Shown piece by piece: positions 25,662 to 34,754 of a stretch of 45,565 nucleotides of DNA (positions are counted from its first letter, which is position 1; every line of letters starts with the position of its first letter). A program made the position numbers and the translations under genes. The notes beneath the pieces were generated by a model. It saw only the letters and a list, made by a program, of their open reading frames with translations, did no database searches and was not told the DNA's origin. Origin of the DNA: Flavobacteriales bacterium (GTDB taxonomy: Bacteria > Bacteroidota > Bacteroidia > CAIKAF01). The DNA lies in the NCBI GenBank assembly GCA_025055575.1, contig JANWWP010000005.1:1-45565 (forward strand), written 5' to 3'.

Positions 25662-26741
25662 GTGAAAAAAACGGCCCTTCATCCCCGTCATTTACAGCTT
25701 AAGGCCCGCATGGTACCTTTTGCCGGTTTTGAGATGCCGGTCTCTTATTCTGGGATCACACAGGAGCACATGGCTGTGCGGCAAGCCGCTGGAATTTTTG
25801 ATGTTTCCCACATGGGCGAATTTTTTGTGGAAGGTCCGGATGCTTTACCCTTTCTGGAATATGTGACCACCAACTATGTTGCGGGCCTGGATGTGGGGCA
25901 GGCTCAATATTCCTGTATGCTGCGGGAACATGGCGGGATTGTGGACGACCTGCTTGTGTATTGCCTGGGAGAAGATCGCTACATGATGGTGGTGAACGCG
26001 GCCAATATTGATAAAGATTTTGAACACCTGCGCGAGCAATCGCATCGATTTAACGTCAATCTGCTCAATGCTTCAGAGGTCTGGTCGCTGATGGCTGTTC
26101 AGGGTCCTAAAGCCTTGGAGATTGTCCAGAAACTCACCGAAACAGACCTATCAGAAATTCCATATTACCATTTCGATTTCGTAGCCCTCAACAGCGTGGA
26201 GGAAGCTTTGATTTCAAACACTGGCTATACCGGCGCCGGCGGTTTTGAAATATATGTGCCTCAGGAAGTGGCCTTGCACACCTGGGATATTCTCATGGAA
26301 GCCGGCGCCTCCGCTGGCCTTGTTCCTTGCGGGCTGGGCGCCCGTGATACGCTTCGTCTAGAAAAAGGCTATTGCCTCTATGGCCAGGATATTGACGAAA
26401 CCACGACTCCGTTGGAGGCCGGTCTTTCCTGGATCGTGAAATTTCAAAAGGATTTTCTGGGGAAAGAGGCTCTGCTCCAACAGAAAGCACAGGGGATCAC
26501 CCGGAAGCTGGTGGGGCTGGTCTTACATGAAAAAGCCATTCCCCGCACGGGGTATTCTGTCTGCGACACAGAAGGAAAGCCCATCGGCCGTATCACATCC
26601 GGAGCTATGTCACCTGTGCTAGGCCTTCCGATTGCTCTGGCATATGTTTCCTCGGATTATTCCTCCCCGGGTTCCCGCCTAAAAGTTTCTGTACGGGAAC
26701 GACTTGCGGAAGCCGAGGTGAAAAAATTGCCTTTCCTGTAA
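25662..26741 (+). CDS. gcvT: Glycine cleavage system aminomethyltransferase (T protein)
   Basis: A 359-residue tetrahydrofolate-dependent enzyme. The start [28 protein letters not shown] and the segment [15 protein letters not shown] are diagnostic; the catalytic Asp (about residue 97, GIVDDLLVY region) and [18 protein letters not shown] are present. It takes the aminomethyl group from lipoylated H protein, releasing ammonia and making 5,10-methylene-THF. The start is GTG, set by a promoter box 5 nt upstream. No gcvH or gcvP is adjacent, as is common in Bacteroidetes. Confidence 0.96.
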   Translation: MKKTALHPRHLQLKARMVPFAGFEMPVSYSGITQEHMAVRQAAGIFDVSHMGEFFVEGPDALPFLEYVTTNYVAGLDVGQAQYSCMLREHGGIVDDLLVYCLGEDRYMMVVNAANIDKDFEHLREQSHRFNVNLLNASEVWSLMAVQGPKALEIVQKLTETDLSEIPYYHFDFVALNSVEEALISNTGYTGAGGFEIYVPQEVALHTWDILMEAGASAGLVPCGLGARDTLRLEKGYCLYGQDIDETTTPLEAGLSWIVKFQKDFLGKEALLQQKAQGITRKLVGLVLHEKAIPRTGYSVCDTEGKPIGRITSGAMSPVLGLPIALAYVSSDYSSPGSRLKVSVRERLAEAEVKKLPFL

Positions 26742-26768
26742 AATTTTCTGCATCAAATATCCTTTGTA

Positions 26769-26787
26769 ACCCGAACCTGGTTCGGGT
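26769..26787. promoter_or_regulatory. Perfect 19-bp palindrome between gcvT and tetR
   Basis: ACCCGAACCTGGTTCGGGT: two 9-bp arms around one T. It is 28 bp after the gcvT stop and followed by AGAATTGTTTT, which suits a terminator. It is also about 71 bp upstream of the tetR -7 box, and TetR-type repressors commonly bind such operators. Both roles remain open. Confidence 0.55.
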
Positions 26788-26857
26788 AGAATTGTTTTAG
26801 ACACAGAAACCAGAGAAACTATTGAACTATATTTCGTTTCCTATGTTTCTCCTTTCA

Positions 26858-26865
26858 TAATTTTG
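26858..26865 (+). promoter_or_regulatory. -7 box (TAATTTTG) of the efflux operon
   Basis: Perfect TAnnTTTG, ending 10 nt before the ATG at 26876. Confidence 0.5.
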
Positions 26866-26875
26866 CAGCCCCAAC

Positions 26876-27484
26876 ATGACGGCTGAAGAAATTTTGCACG
26901 TGGCCACGCAGCAATTCTTAAGGCATGGGCTCCGGAATGTGTCCATGGATGACCTGGCTCGAATCTGCGGGATTTCAAAAAAAACCATTTATAAATTTTT
27001 TGAGGATAAAGAAAGCCTGATACGCAGAGCTTTAGAAGAATTCCTGCATCATCAGCGCCTCATTTCAGATCTGTCCGCCCAGCAAGCCCAAAATGCCATA
27101 GAAGCCCACTGCCGCATGGTGCGACAGCTTTCGCTTCAAATGCAGGAATTCACCACCCATGTCACCTATGAGCTGCGCAAATACTATCCGGCTTTGTGGG
27201 AACTCATAGAAAACTTTCATAAAACCTACGTCACCGGTTTTATTCGGGAAAATCTGAAACGCGGAATTCGGGAAGGTTTGTATGAAAAAGATGTGGATAC
27301 GGAAATGACCCCTTCTTTTTATGTGGCGCTCATCCGCGGTGTGCTGATGTTTGACACCGACCTCATGAAGAATTATTCCTTTCCAAAGGTGTATCAATAT
27401 CTGATCCTGTATCACCTGATGGCCATCACCACCCCCGCAGGCAAAGAAGAAATTAAGCGTCAGTTTTCCGAATTGAACCTATGA
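26876..27484 (+). CDS. TetR-family transcriptional regulator
   Basis: A 202-residue regulator. The N-terminal helix-turn-helix is clear (FLRHGLRNVSMDDLARICGI, then SKKTIYKFFEDKESL, about residues 16-50); the rest is the helical ligand-binding and dimer domain. It is the first gene of an efflux operon: its stop overlaps the start of the TolC-like gene (ATGA), and adaptor and RND pump genes follow. It most likely represses its own operon and is released by a pump substrate. The palindrome at 26769 is a candidate operator. Confidence 0.92.
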   Translation: MTAEEILHVATQQFLRHGLRNVSMDDLARICGISKKTIYKFFEDKESLIRRALEEFLHHQRLISDLSAQQAQNAIEAHCRMVRQLSLQMQEFTTHVTYELRKYYPALWELIENFHKTYVTGFIRENLKRGIREGLYEKDVDTEMTPSFYVALIRGVLMFDTDLMKNYSFPKVYQYLILYHLMAITTPAGKEEIKRQFSELNL

Positions 27485-28827
27485 CCCCCGTATTGAAAAT
27501 TCTGATCGGTGGGGCCTTTTTGCCCACCCTTTTATGGGCCCAGACCCGGCTCACCCTGGAAGAGGCCCTGCGTCGCTGCCGCCAGGGCAATCTCAACCTT
27601 CGAATAGCTCAAAACGAGGTGCACGCCGCCCAGCAACAGGTGCGTCAATTTCTTAGTACCGGCTTGCCTCAGATTAACGCTACAGGCAATTATTATTACA
27701 ACATTCAGCCCCAACAATTCATACTACCCGGGGAGTTTTTTGGTCAACCTGGCACTTTTCAGAGGGTCAACGCGTCTCCACCGTTTCAGGCCAGCGTAGG
27801 GATATCGGCCAACTTAAGGCTCATAGACGGCAGCTACATCTACGGACTTCAGGCCAGCCGGCTCTACAAAGACATTACAGGGGCTCAAGCCCTTCAAACA
27901 GAGGCGGCTTTGGTGCGGGATGTAAAAGAAGTCTTTGGGCAAATTCTGTACATGAGAGAAAATCTCCAGCTGCTGGAAGAAGACATTGCGGATGCCCAAA
28001 AACTCAGAAATGAAACGGAAGCCTATGTGAAGCAAGGGTTCAGGGAGTGGGTTGACGCCCGACTGGTGCAATTTTCCACCGATACCCTCCAACTGACGCG
28101 CCGACGGCTGACAGTGGCCCTGGAAGGTTTGGAACTGATGCTCAAAAACTATCTCAGTCTGCCCCCTGAGGAGCCTCTGCAATACTCCGAAACCCTGGAG
28201 TCGCTTTGTCAATCCATGATGCACGGCATTCCAACGTCCGATAGCTTGGGAGCGATGGATCTGAAAGCCCCGGAATTAAAAATTCTGGAATTGTCGGCCC
28301 GTGCCCGCAGCCTCAACGAAAAGGTGGAATTCGCACGCTCTTTTCCGAGCCTGAGCACTTTTCTCAACTGGGGCTATGCCGGCTTTTCCAATGAATTGAG
28401 CCGGCCTTTGCTTTTCACCTCCTCAGGTCAGTATTTTCCATCCGGGACGGTGTGGGGATTTTCTCTCAATATTCCTGTTTTTTCCTCTCTGTACCGGCTT
28501 TCGTCCCAAAAACAAGCCCGCCTTCAAACGAAAAACAGTCAACTTTTACTGAAGGCCACCACCCAGTCCTTAGACACCCGGTTGCGCCTTGTGAAGGCCC
28601 AATTGAGACTGGCCTTGGAAAGCCTACACCAGGCCGAGCGGAATGTGGCTCTGCAGCAGGAAATTCAAAGCCTCAACCGAACAAAATACAGGGAAGGTTT
28701 GCTAAGCAGCTTTGAACTGCTCCAGACCGACGGCCAATTTAGGGCAGCGCGGAGGTCCCAGCTTGCAGCACGGTATCAAATAATTTCTCTACTTGCTCAA
28801 TATGAATATCTTACAGGAAAATTTTAA
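27481..28827 (+). CDS. TolC-like outer-membrane efflux protein
   Basis: A 448-residue exported protein with a signal peptide (ending LLWAQT, about residue 20). It has the two-fold TolC layout: a first helical/strand half starting RLTLEEALRRCRQGNLNLRIAQNEV and a second half with VWGFSLNIPVFSSL and long coiled helices (residues about 340-448). It forms the trimeric outer-membrane duct for the RND pump encoded downstream. It overlaps tetR by 4 bp and the adaptor gene by 26 bp from its chosen start. Confidence 0.93.
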   Translation: MTPVLKILIGGAFLPTLLWAQTRLTLEEALRRCRQGNLNLRIAQNEVHAAQQQVRQFLSTGLPQINATGNYYYNIQPQQFILPGEFFGQPGTFQRVNASPPFQASVGISANLRLIDGSYIYGLQASRLYKDITGAQALQTEAALVRDVKEVFGQILYMRENLQLLEEDIADAQKLRNETEAYVKQGFREWVDARLVQFSTDTLQLTRRRLTVALEGLELMLKNYLSLPPEEPLQYSETLESLCQSMMHGIPTSDSLGAMDLKAPELKILELSARARSLNEKVEFARSFPSLSTFLNWGYAGFSNELSRPLLFTSSGQYFPSGTVWGFSLNIPVFSSLYRLSSQKQARLQTKNSQLLLKATTQSLDTRLRLVKAQLRLALESLHQAERNVALQQEIQSLNRTKYREGLLSSFELLQTDGQFRAARRSQLAARYQIISLLAQYEYLTGKF

Positions 28828-29959
28828 GTTTCTTGCCATGCCGGCACATTTTTGGCCTGCAGGAATTCTCCTCTGTGGATTTCTTTTGGGAAGCCCAGGA
28901 TGCCGACGGCCTTCCCATGCTTCTAATCCCGAAGCCCGCTTGCAGGAACTCCTGGCCCAACGCCAAATCCTGAACGCAGAAATAGATTCCCTTCAAAAAG
29001 CTCTGCATCAATACGATACGTTGCCCACATTGGTGAAGGGTCTGGCTCTTCAAGAAAAACTTTTTGAAACCATCACAGAATTTCAAGGGGTTGTTGCTTC
29101 CGACGATATGGTGGACCTGAGACCCGAAATGAGCGGACGCATTTTGAAAATTCACGTCCGTGAAGGCGATGCGGTAGCCCCTGGCCAGAAGTTGGCCACG
29201 CTGGATGGAGAACCTTTTCGAAAAAACCTGGAAGAAGCTGAAAAAGCCCTGGAATTGGCCCGTATTGCCTTTGAGCGTCAGCAAGCATTATGGGAACAGA
29301 AAATTGGATCTGAAATTCAGTTTCTGCAGGCTAAAAACCAAAAAGAACAGATGGAACTTCGCGTGGAGTCTCTGAAAAACCAACTGGACAAGTTCATTTT
29401 GCTGGCGCCCGTGGCGGGTACTGTGGACCGCCTCTACATGCGCGCCGGGGATGTGGCATCTCCGGCAGCCCCCATCCTGAGGATCGTAAATAACCGCAGC
29501 GTCAAAGTGGAAGCTAATGTCTCGGAGCGTTACGTTGGCGCCTTTGATAAAAATGCCCGTGTGGCGCTTCACTTTCCCGCCACGGGGCTTTCCATGCCTG
29601 GCCGGTTCCGATCCATCGGGCAAAGCATTGACCCCGACAACCGCACTTTTTTAGTCGTCATCGATCCCCAGGGCGAGGGACGCCAGCGCCTTATCCCCAA
29701 CATGCTGGCCCGTGTGGAAGTGGTTTTAAAATCTCAACCCAAAGCCTTGGTAGTTCCCACCCAAGCCATCCTCTTTGAAAAAGATCAGGCCTTCGTATGG
29801 CTGATGCAGAATGGAAGAGCCCGAAAAGTTCGTGTCAAAACCGGCGATACCCGACAGGGAGAAACCGAAATTCTCGAAGGCTTGCACGCCGGCGACACCC
29901 TGATCACGGAGGGACTGCGCAGCCTGCGCCATGGAGATCCCGTTCAATGTGTATTTTAA
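28802..29959 (+). CDS. RND efflux periplasmic adaptor (membrane fusion protein), lipoprotein
   Basis: A 385-residue adaptor from ATG 28802, inside the end of the TolC-like gene; ATG 28838 is an alternative start. The N terminus is a lipoprotein signal ending LLGSPGC. Next come an N-terminal coiled coil, the lipoyl domain split by a helical hairpin (VDLRPEMSGRILKIHVREGD and ILLAPVAGTVDRLYMRAGD), then beta-barrel and membrane-proximal domains (LRSLRHGDPV at the end). It links the RND pump to the TolC-like duct. A coiled coil before the lipoyl domain (about residues 40-75) is longer than in AcrA and occurs in Bacteroidetes adaptors. Confidence 0.93.
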   Translation: MNILQENFKFLAMPAHFWPAGILLCGFLLGSPGCRRPSHASNPEARLQELLAQRQILNAEIDSLQKALHQYDTLPTLVKGLALQEKLFETITEFQGVVASDDMVDLRPEMSGRILKIHVREGDAVAPGQKLATLDGEPFRKNLEEAEKALELARIAFERQQALWEQKIGSEIQFLQAKNQKEQMELRVESLKNQLDKFILLAPVAGTVDRLYMRAGDVASPAAPILRIVNNRSVKVEANVSERYVGAFDKNARVALHFPATGLSMPGRFRSIGQSIDPDNRTFLVVIDPQGEGRQRLIPNMLARVEVVLKSQPKALVVPTQAILFEKDQAFVWLMQNGRARKVRVKTGDTRQGETEILEGLHAGDTLITEGLRSLRHGDPVQCVF

Positions 29960-30119
29960 AATATACTGCTTGGGCTGTAGATACATGGTCAGGGATGAAA
30001 TGGAGGGCCTCCGTCTTACCTGCTTTTAGGCTCTATCCATTTGCGATGAACAAAGCGCTGAATGACATAGTGACACATACAAGAGCGCCCCAGCGCCTGA
30101 TAAAAAGTTAGCATTCAAC
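29960..30119. other. 160-bp non-coding gap inside the efflux operon
   Basis: No ORF or RNA gene is evident. A short GCGC-CCCA-GCGC hairpin lies just before the pump gene. No clear TAnnTTTG box precedes the ATG at 30120, so the pump is probably read from the tetR promoter. Confidence 0.4.
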
Positions 30120-33100
30120 ATGAAAGACGTTTCACAAAACAAAACATTTGGCCTCTCTGAATGGGCAATAAAAAATAAAACCAGTATATACATTCTGGTA
30201 GGTATCATTTTTATTTCAGGGCTTATGGCATATATTGGTATGCCTAGGGAGTCTTTCCCTGAAATAGTTCAGCCCACCATATACATCGGCACAGCCTACC
30301 CGGGCAATTCGCCTTCTGACATCGAAAACCTTGTGACGCGACCTATTGAGAAGGAGCTCAAAAGTTTAAAAAAAATAAAGAAGTTTCGTTCCACCTCGAT
30401 CCAGGATTACTCCACCATCATTGTAGAGTTTGAATCGGACGTCGCCCCAAAACAGGCTTTGGCCGATGTGAAAGACAAAGTGGACAAAGCCCGCAATGCA
30501 TTACCCCAAGATTTGCCGGCCGAACCCAACGTATTTGAATTGGATTTTTCCGAAATCCCGGTGCTCAATATCAATCTTTCAGGAGAATTCAGCTATGATG
30601 AACTGAAAGAGTTTGCCGAATATCTTGAAGAAGAAATCGAAAAAATTCCCCAGGTATCCCAGGTGGATATTCGCGGCTTGGTGGAAAAGGAGGTAGAAAT
30701 AGCCGTGGATTTGCCGGCCATGGAAGCCAACAAAATCAGCTTCGCCGATATAGAAAATGCGGTGCGGGCACAAAATGTTTCCTCTGGGGCTGGCGACATT
30801 CTAAGCGTCAGCGGCTCGGGCTACACCCGAAGGTCCATCCGCATCAGCGGGGAGTTTGAAAAGCCCGAAGAACTGGAAAATGTCATCGTAAAAAACGAAT
30901 TCCAAAAAGTGGTGTATTTGCGGGATATTGCTCGTGTGAGGTTTGGCCCCAAAGAACCTACCAGCTTTGCCCGCTTGGACGGCCAGCCGGTGGTGATGCT
31001 GGACGTGAAGAAAAAAAGCGGCGAAAATCTGGTGGCTGCAGTGGATGCCATTCGCAAGGTTCTCCAGGAGGCCCGGAAGCGCAGGTTGCCAGAGACGCTA
31101 AAAATCACCCTCACCAACGACCAGTCTGTCATCACGCGCAGGATGGTGAATAATTTGGAAAATAACATCATATCCGGCGTCCTGCTGGTGGTGGGTGTAT
31201 TGCTCTTTTTCCTGGGCTTTCGAAACGCCATGTTTGTGGGATCGGCCATACCGCTTTCCATGATTTTGGGAATCCTGGTTTTGAATGCCACCGGTGGCAC
31301 CCTTAATATGATGACGCTTTTTTCCCTGATACTGGCATTGGGCATGCTGGTGGACAATGGTATTGTGGTGGTGGAAAACATTTACCGTCTGCACAGCGAA
31401 GGTTTTGGCCGGCGGGATGCTTCCCGTTATGGGGTGGGCGAGGTGGCGCTGCCAATAATATCTTCCACGGCCACCACCTTGGCGGCCTTTTTGCCTTTGC
31501 TTTTCTGGGATTCGCTGATTGGTGAGTTTATGAAATACCTCCCCATCACACTTCTGATCACCCTCAGCGCTTCTCTTTTTGTAGGTTTGGTAGTGAACCC
31601 TGTGCTCACCAGCGATTTTATGCGCATTTACCCTCCGGGCTACCGCTACCCGGCGGGTCGATTTTGGCGGGGGCTGGCTTTGGCCGTTCTGCCAGGGCTG
31701 GTAATGATCTTTTGGCCCGGCACCCGCGCTGCAGGAACCCTCTTGCTGGCTTTATCCATTCTGGCTCTGAGCTACAGGTATGGCATTCTCCCCTTGTCGG
31801 AGCGGTTTCAGGGGGGCTTTATGCCGGCTTTGGAAAAAGGCTATCAAAGATTTCTCCGTTGGGCTTTGGGGCGCTGGCGTCCATACATCCTCCTTGCCGG
31901 AATGCTGGTGCTTCTTGTGGGAGCTCAAATTTTCTATTTTGCCTCTCAACCCAGAGTTTTCTTTTTTCCCGAAACGGAACCCGACTATGTGAATGTATTT
32001 GTTGAATTGCCTCTAGGCACCGATATTCTCACCACCGATTCTGTCACCCGGCTTTTAGAACGCCGCATTGCGGCCCGACTAAATCCTGAAAAGGCTGTGG
32101 TGGAAGCCATTCTGGCCCAGGTGGGCGAAGGCACTTCGGATCCCTCAGAAGGCCCTCAGATGGGGGCATCTCCTCATAAGTCCCGCATCACTATTTCTTT
32201 CAGGCCTTACGAAGAGCGGGTCCGCCTCACCTCCCATTCCACCACAGAACTGCAGGCTTGGATTCGTGACACTGTTCAAGGAATCTCCCAGGCCAGCATC
32301 ACCGTTGAAAAAAACAACGATGGACCGCCCGTGGGCAAGCCTATCAACATTGAAGTGAGCGGAGAGAATTACGATACGCTGACCGCACTTTCCGGACGAA
32401 TACTTCAATATTTGGAGGAAGCCCGCGTGCCCGGCGTGGATAAGCTTAAAAGTGATCTCGAAACCGGCAAGCCTGAACTTCTTGTGGAAATTGACAAGGA
32501 AGCTGCCAAGCGGTTCGGGGTATCCACCTACGACGTGGTTACCGTGCTGCGGACCGCCCTTTTTGGAAAAGAAATATCAAAATTTAAAGAGGGCGAAGAT
32601 GATTACAAAATTTATGTGCGCCTGAAACCCGAATACCGATATAATTTGGATAATTTGATGAACATGCCCGTCACTTTCCGCAACATGGTGACGGGGCGGC
32701 TTGTTCAGGTACCTCTTTCAGCCATCGCCTCGGCGCGCTTATCTTCCTCCTTTGGCGCCATCAAACGTAAAGATATGGACCGGGTTATTTCTATTTTCTC
32801 CAACGTGGTCCCCGGCTACAACGCCAATGAAATTATTGCCCGCTATAAGCAATTGCTGGAAGACTTTCCCATGCCTGATGGATATTCATGGAAATTTACG
32901 GGAGAGCAGGAAGAACAAAATGAAAGTGTGGGTTTCCTGACCAAGGCCTTGATCATTGCTGTATTTCTCATTTTCCTGATTATCGTTTCGCAGTTCAATT
33001 CAATAGTATCTCCCTTCATCATAATGTTTTCGGTTTTATTCAGTACCATAGGGGTTTTCCTTGGGTTTGGCCTTTTTAAAATGGATTTCGTGATCCTGAT

Positions 33101-33560
33101 GTGTGGGATTGGTATTATATCCTTGGCCGGGGTGGTGGTGAACAATGCGATTGTGCTTATTGATTATAATTTGCTCTTGCGTCGGCGCTACCGTCAGGAA
33201 CATGGCCTTCCGCGCCACGAACCTTTGCCCATGCGTGTGATTGTGAGCACCATGGTGGAAGCCGGCAGCACGCGTCTGCGCCCCGTGCTTCTCACGGCCA
33301 TCACCACAGTGCTGGGCCTCATTCCTTTGGCCATCGGCCTGAACATTGATTTCATCAGCCTGCTGAACAACTGGGATCCCAACGTTTATGTGGGGGGCGA
33401 CAGCGTGGCTTTCTGGGGACCCATGTCCTGGACTGTCATTTTCGGACTCACTTTTGCGACCTTCCTTACACTGGTGATGGTGCCTGTGATGGTCGTTCTC
33501 TCAGAACGCTGGCAGCGTGCATTTGTGAAAGCATTTCGCTCCATTCAGGCACGTTTCTGA
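30120..33560 (+). CDS. RND-family efflux pump, inner-membrane permease
   Basis: A 1146-residue polytopic transporter of the AcrB/HAE family. Family marks: first helix then ESFPEIVQPTIYIGTAYPG, the porter domains, LGMLVDNGIVVVENIYR in TM4 (Asp412-Asn413) and VVVNNAIVLIDYN in TM10 (Asn1008). AcrB has Asp-Asp and Lys at these sites, so the proton relay is modified. An extra hydrophobic pair (about residues 515-560) lies between the two halves, giving perhaps 14 helices. It is longer than AcrB (1049). With the adaptor and TolC-like protein it forms a tripartite pump; the substrate is unknown. Confidence 0.94.
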   Translation: MKDVSQNKTFGLSEWAIKNKTSIYILVGIIFISGLMAYIGMPRESFPEIVQPTIYIGTAYPGNSPSDIENLVTRPIEKELKSLKKIKKFRSTSIQDYSTIIVEFESDVAPKQALADVKDKVDKARNALPQDLPAEPNVFELDFSEIPVLNINLSGEFSYDELKEFAEYLEEEIEKIPQVSQVDIRGLVEKEVEIAVDLPAMEANKISFADIENAVRAQNVSSGAGDILSVSGSGYTRRSIRISGEFEKPEELENVIVKNEFQKVVYLRDIARVRFGPKEPTSFARLDGQPVVMLDVKKKSGENLVAAVDAIRKVLQEARKRRLPETLKITLTNDQSVITRRMVNNLENNIISGVLLVVGVLLFFLGFRNAMFVGSAIPLSMILGILVLNATGGTLNMMTLFSLILALGMLVDNGIVVVENIYRLHSEGFGRRDASRYGVGEVALPIISSTATTLAAFLPLLFWDSLIGEFMKYLPITLLITLSASLFVGLVVNPVLTSDFMRIYPPGYRYPAGRFWRGLALAVLPGLVMIFWPGTRAAGTLLLALSILALSYRYGILPLSERFQGGFMPALEKGYQRFLRWALGRWRPYILLAGMLVLLVGAQIFYFASQPRVFFFPETEPDYVNVFVELPLGTDILTTDSVTRLLERRIAARLNPEKAVVEAILAQVGEGTSDPSEGPQMGASPHKSRITISFRPYEERVRLTSHSTTELQAWIRDTVQGISQASITVEKNNDGPPVGKPINIEVSGENYDTLTALSGRILQYLEEARVPGVDKLKSDLETGKPELLVEIDKEAAKRFGVSTYDVVTVLRTALFGKEISKFKEGEDDYKIYVRLKPEYRYNLDNLMNMPVTFRNMVTGRLVQVPLSAIASARLSSSFGAIKRKDMDRVISIFSNVVPGYNANEIIARYKQLLEDFPMPDGYSWKFTGEQEEQNESVGFLTKALIIAVFLIFLIIVSQFNSIVSPFIIMFSVLFSTIGVFLGFGLFKMDFVILMCGIGIISLAGVVVNNAIVLIDYNLLLRRRYRQEHGLPRHEPLPMRVIVSTMVEAGSTRLRPVLLTAITTVLGLIPLAIGLNIDFISLLNNWDPNVYVGGDSVAFWGPMSWTVIFGLTFATFLTLVMVPVMVVLSERWQRAFVKAFRSIQARF

Positions 33561-33593
33561 TTCCGAAAAGCTTGGTTTTGGGAAAATTTGAAT

Positions 33594-34472
33594 TTAAGGT
33601 TTTAGAAGTGGCCTAAAAAAAGCTGTCATTTTCTGCACAGCATCTTCCGCCTGATAGTAATTGAAACCGTGAAAGGCAAGCACCTCGTGGTATTGGCGCG
33701 GTACGCCAAGACTATGCAGACGGGCGTTGAGCCAATCGCTCTGGTACTTCGGCACAATGGGATCGAGAATCCCGTGGAAAATAATGGTAGGCGGCGCCTG
33801 AGAAGTAGCCTGCCAATAAGGACTGGCGGCGCAATAAGCCGCCGAATCAAAGGGCGCACCCACATATTCCGCCAGCACATCGCCCACCAGTGCACCCAGC
33901 CACAAATTGGCGCTGGAATACCAACTCCAGTCATACAAGGTGGACGGACCATACAAATCCCCCACGGCGCGGATGAGGCCGGCCTCGTTGAAGCGGTATG
34001 CATACATCATGGATAAATGGGCTCCGGCGCTCTCTCCGGCCATTGCCATCCGGCCTGCTATACGATACTCCGCCCGATGCGCAATAATATGTTGGACGGC
34101 TTCCTGAAGGTCGGTCATTATTTCGGGATGATGAATTCCTTCGCTCCAGCTGGCCAGCCGGTAATTCATATTAATGATGGCCGCCTCAGGATACACTTTT
34201 CTAAAAAGATTCACCCACATTTGCATGTCTTCCTTTTGACCATACTTCCAACCGCCCCCGTGCAACAGCAGCACGCCAGGGGTCTTTATGGTATCGCGGC
34301 CGGCAGGCAAATAAAGGTCATACTTGTGGCGCGGGTGGGGCCCGTAGGCCACGTCATACATTACTGTATCCTTGGGCCAAACTGTTTTATCGGGTTTTTT
34401 AGGTTTCAGGCAAGCCTCACTTAAAATCATAATCAACAGCGCCACCTTCAGAAAAGAATTTTTATTCAGCAT
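33594..34472 (-). CDS. Secreted alpha/beta-hydrolase (esterase/lipase-like)
   Basis: A 292-residue hydrolase of the BD-FAE/HSL-like group. The oxyanion motif is HGGGW (71-75); the catalytic triad is Ser148 in GESAG, Asp237 in GILDPIVP and His268 in AFHGFNY. The N terminus is a signal peptide; a cysteine at 21 after SEA could be lipidated although the lipobox is weak. It likely cleaves carboxyl esters of small or polymer-bound acyl groups at the envelope. It is convergent with the RND pump gene and divergent from the two-domain amidohydrolase. Confidence 0.86.
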   Translation of the reverse strand: MLNKNSFLKVALLIMILSEACLKPKKPDKTVWPKDTVMYDVAYGPHPRHKYDLYLPAGRDTIKTPGVLLLHGGGWKYGQKEDMQMWVNLFRKVYPEAAIINMNYRLASWSEGIHHPEIMTDLQEAVQHIIAHRAEYRIAGRMAMAGESAGAHLSMMYAYRFNEAGLIRAVGDLYGPSTLYDWSWYSSANLWLGALVGDVLAEYVGAPFDSAAYCAASPYWQATSQAPPTIIFHGILDPIVPKYQSDWLNARLHSLGVPRQYHEVLAFHGFNYYQAEDAVQKMTAFFRPLLKP

Positions 34473-34754
34473 GGTGTATTATTAAATCAAAATTAATCCA
34501 TGAACATAACCCATCTCTTTTTAATGTTTTAAAGATGTGTAAGTGTTCGGCAGCAAAAATTTAGGACGCTCTGAGGCTCTTTGGCAAACCCGCCTACCAG
34601 ATTAAGACAAACCGCAATTTTTTTTTAAAGCTGACGACAGGAAACCTATTCAAAGAACTCCAATTCCACTTCATCGAATAATTTTTCCTGCCTGATATCG
34701 AAATGCCTTTTCTATCCTTTCGGCCCTCCGGCTTGGAAAACTACATTTGCCCTT
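34473..34754. promoter_or_regulatory. Divergent intergenic region with two promoters
   Basis: 282 bp, A+T-rich. On the minus strand TAATTTTG (34488-34495) ends 15 nt before the esterase ATG. On the plus strand TACATTTG (34742-34749) ends 5 nt before the ATG at 34755, with a TTTC about 20 nt further upstream as a possible -33. Nothing else is recognised in between. Confidence 0.5.

Noticed and set aside
33561-33593. Terminator between the RND pump and esterase genes
   Set aside because: The possible stem (CCGAAAA with TTTTGGG) has a mismatch and is A/T-rich; too weak to list as a feature.
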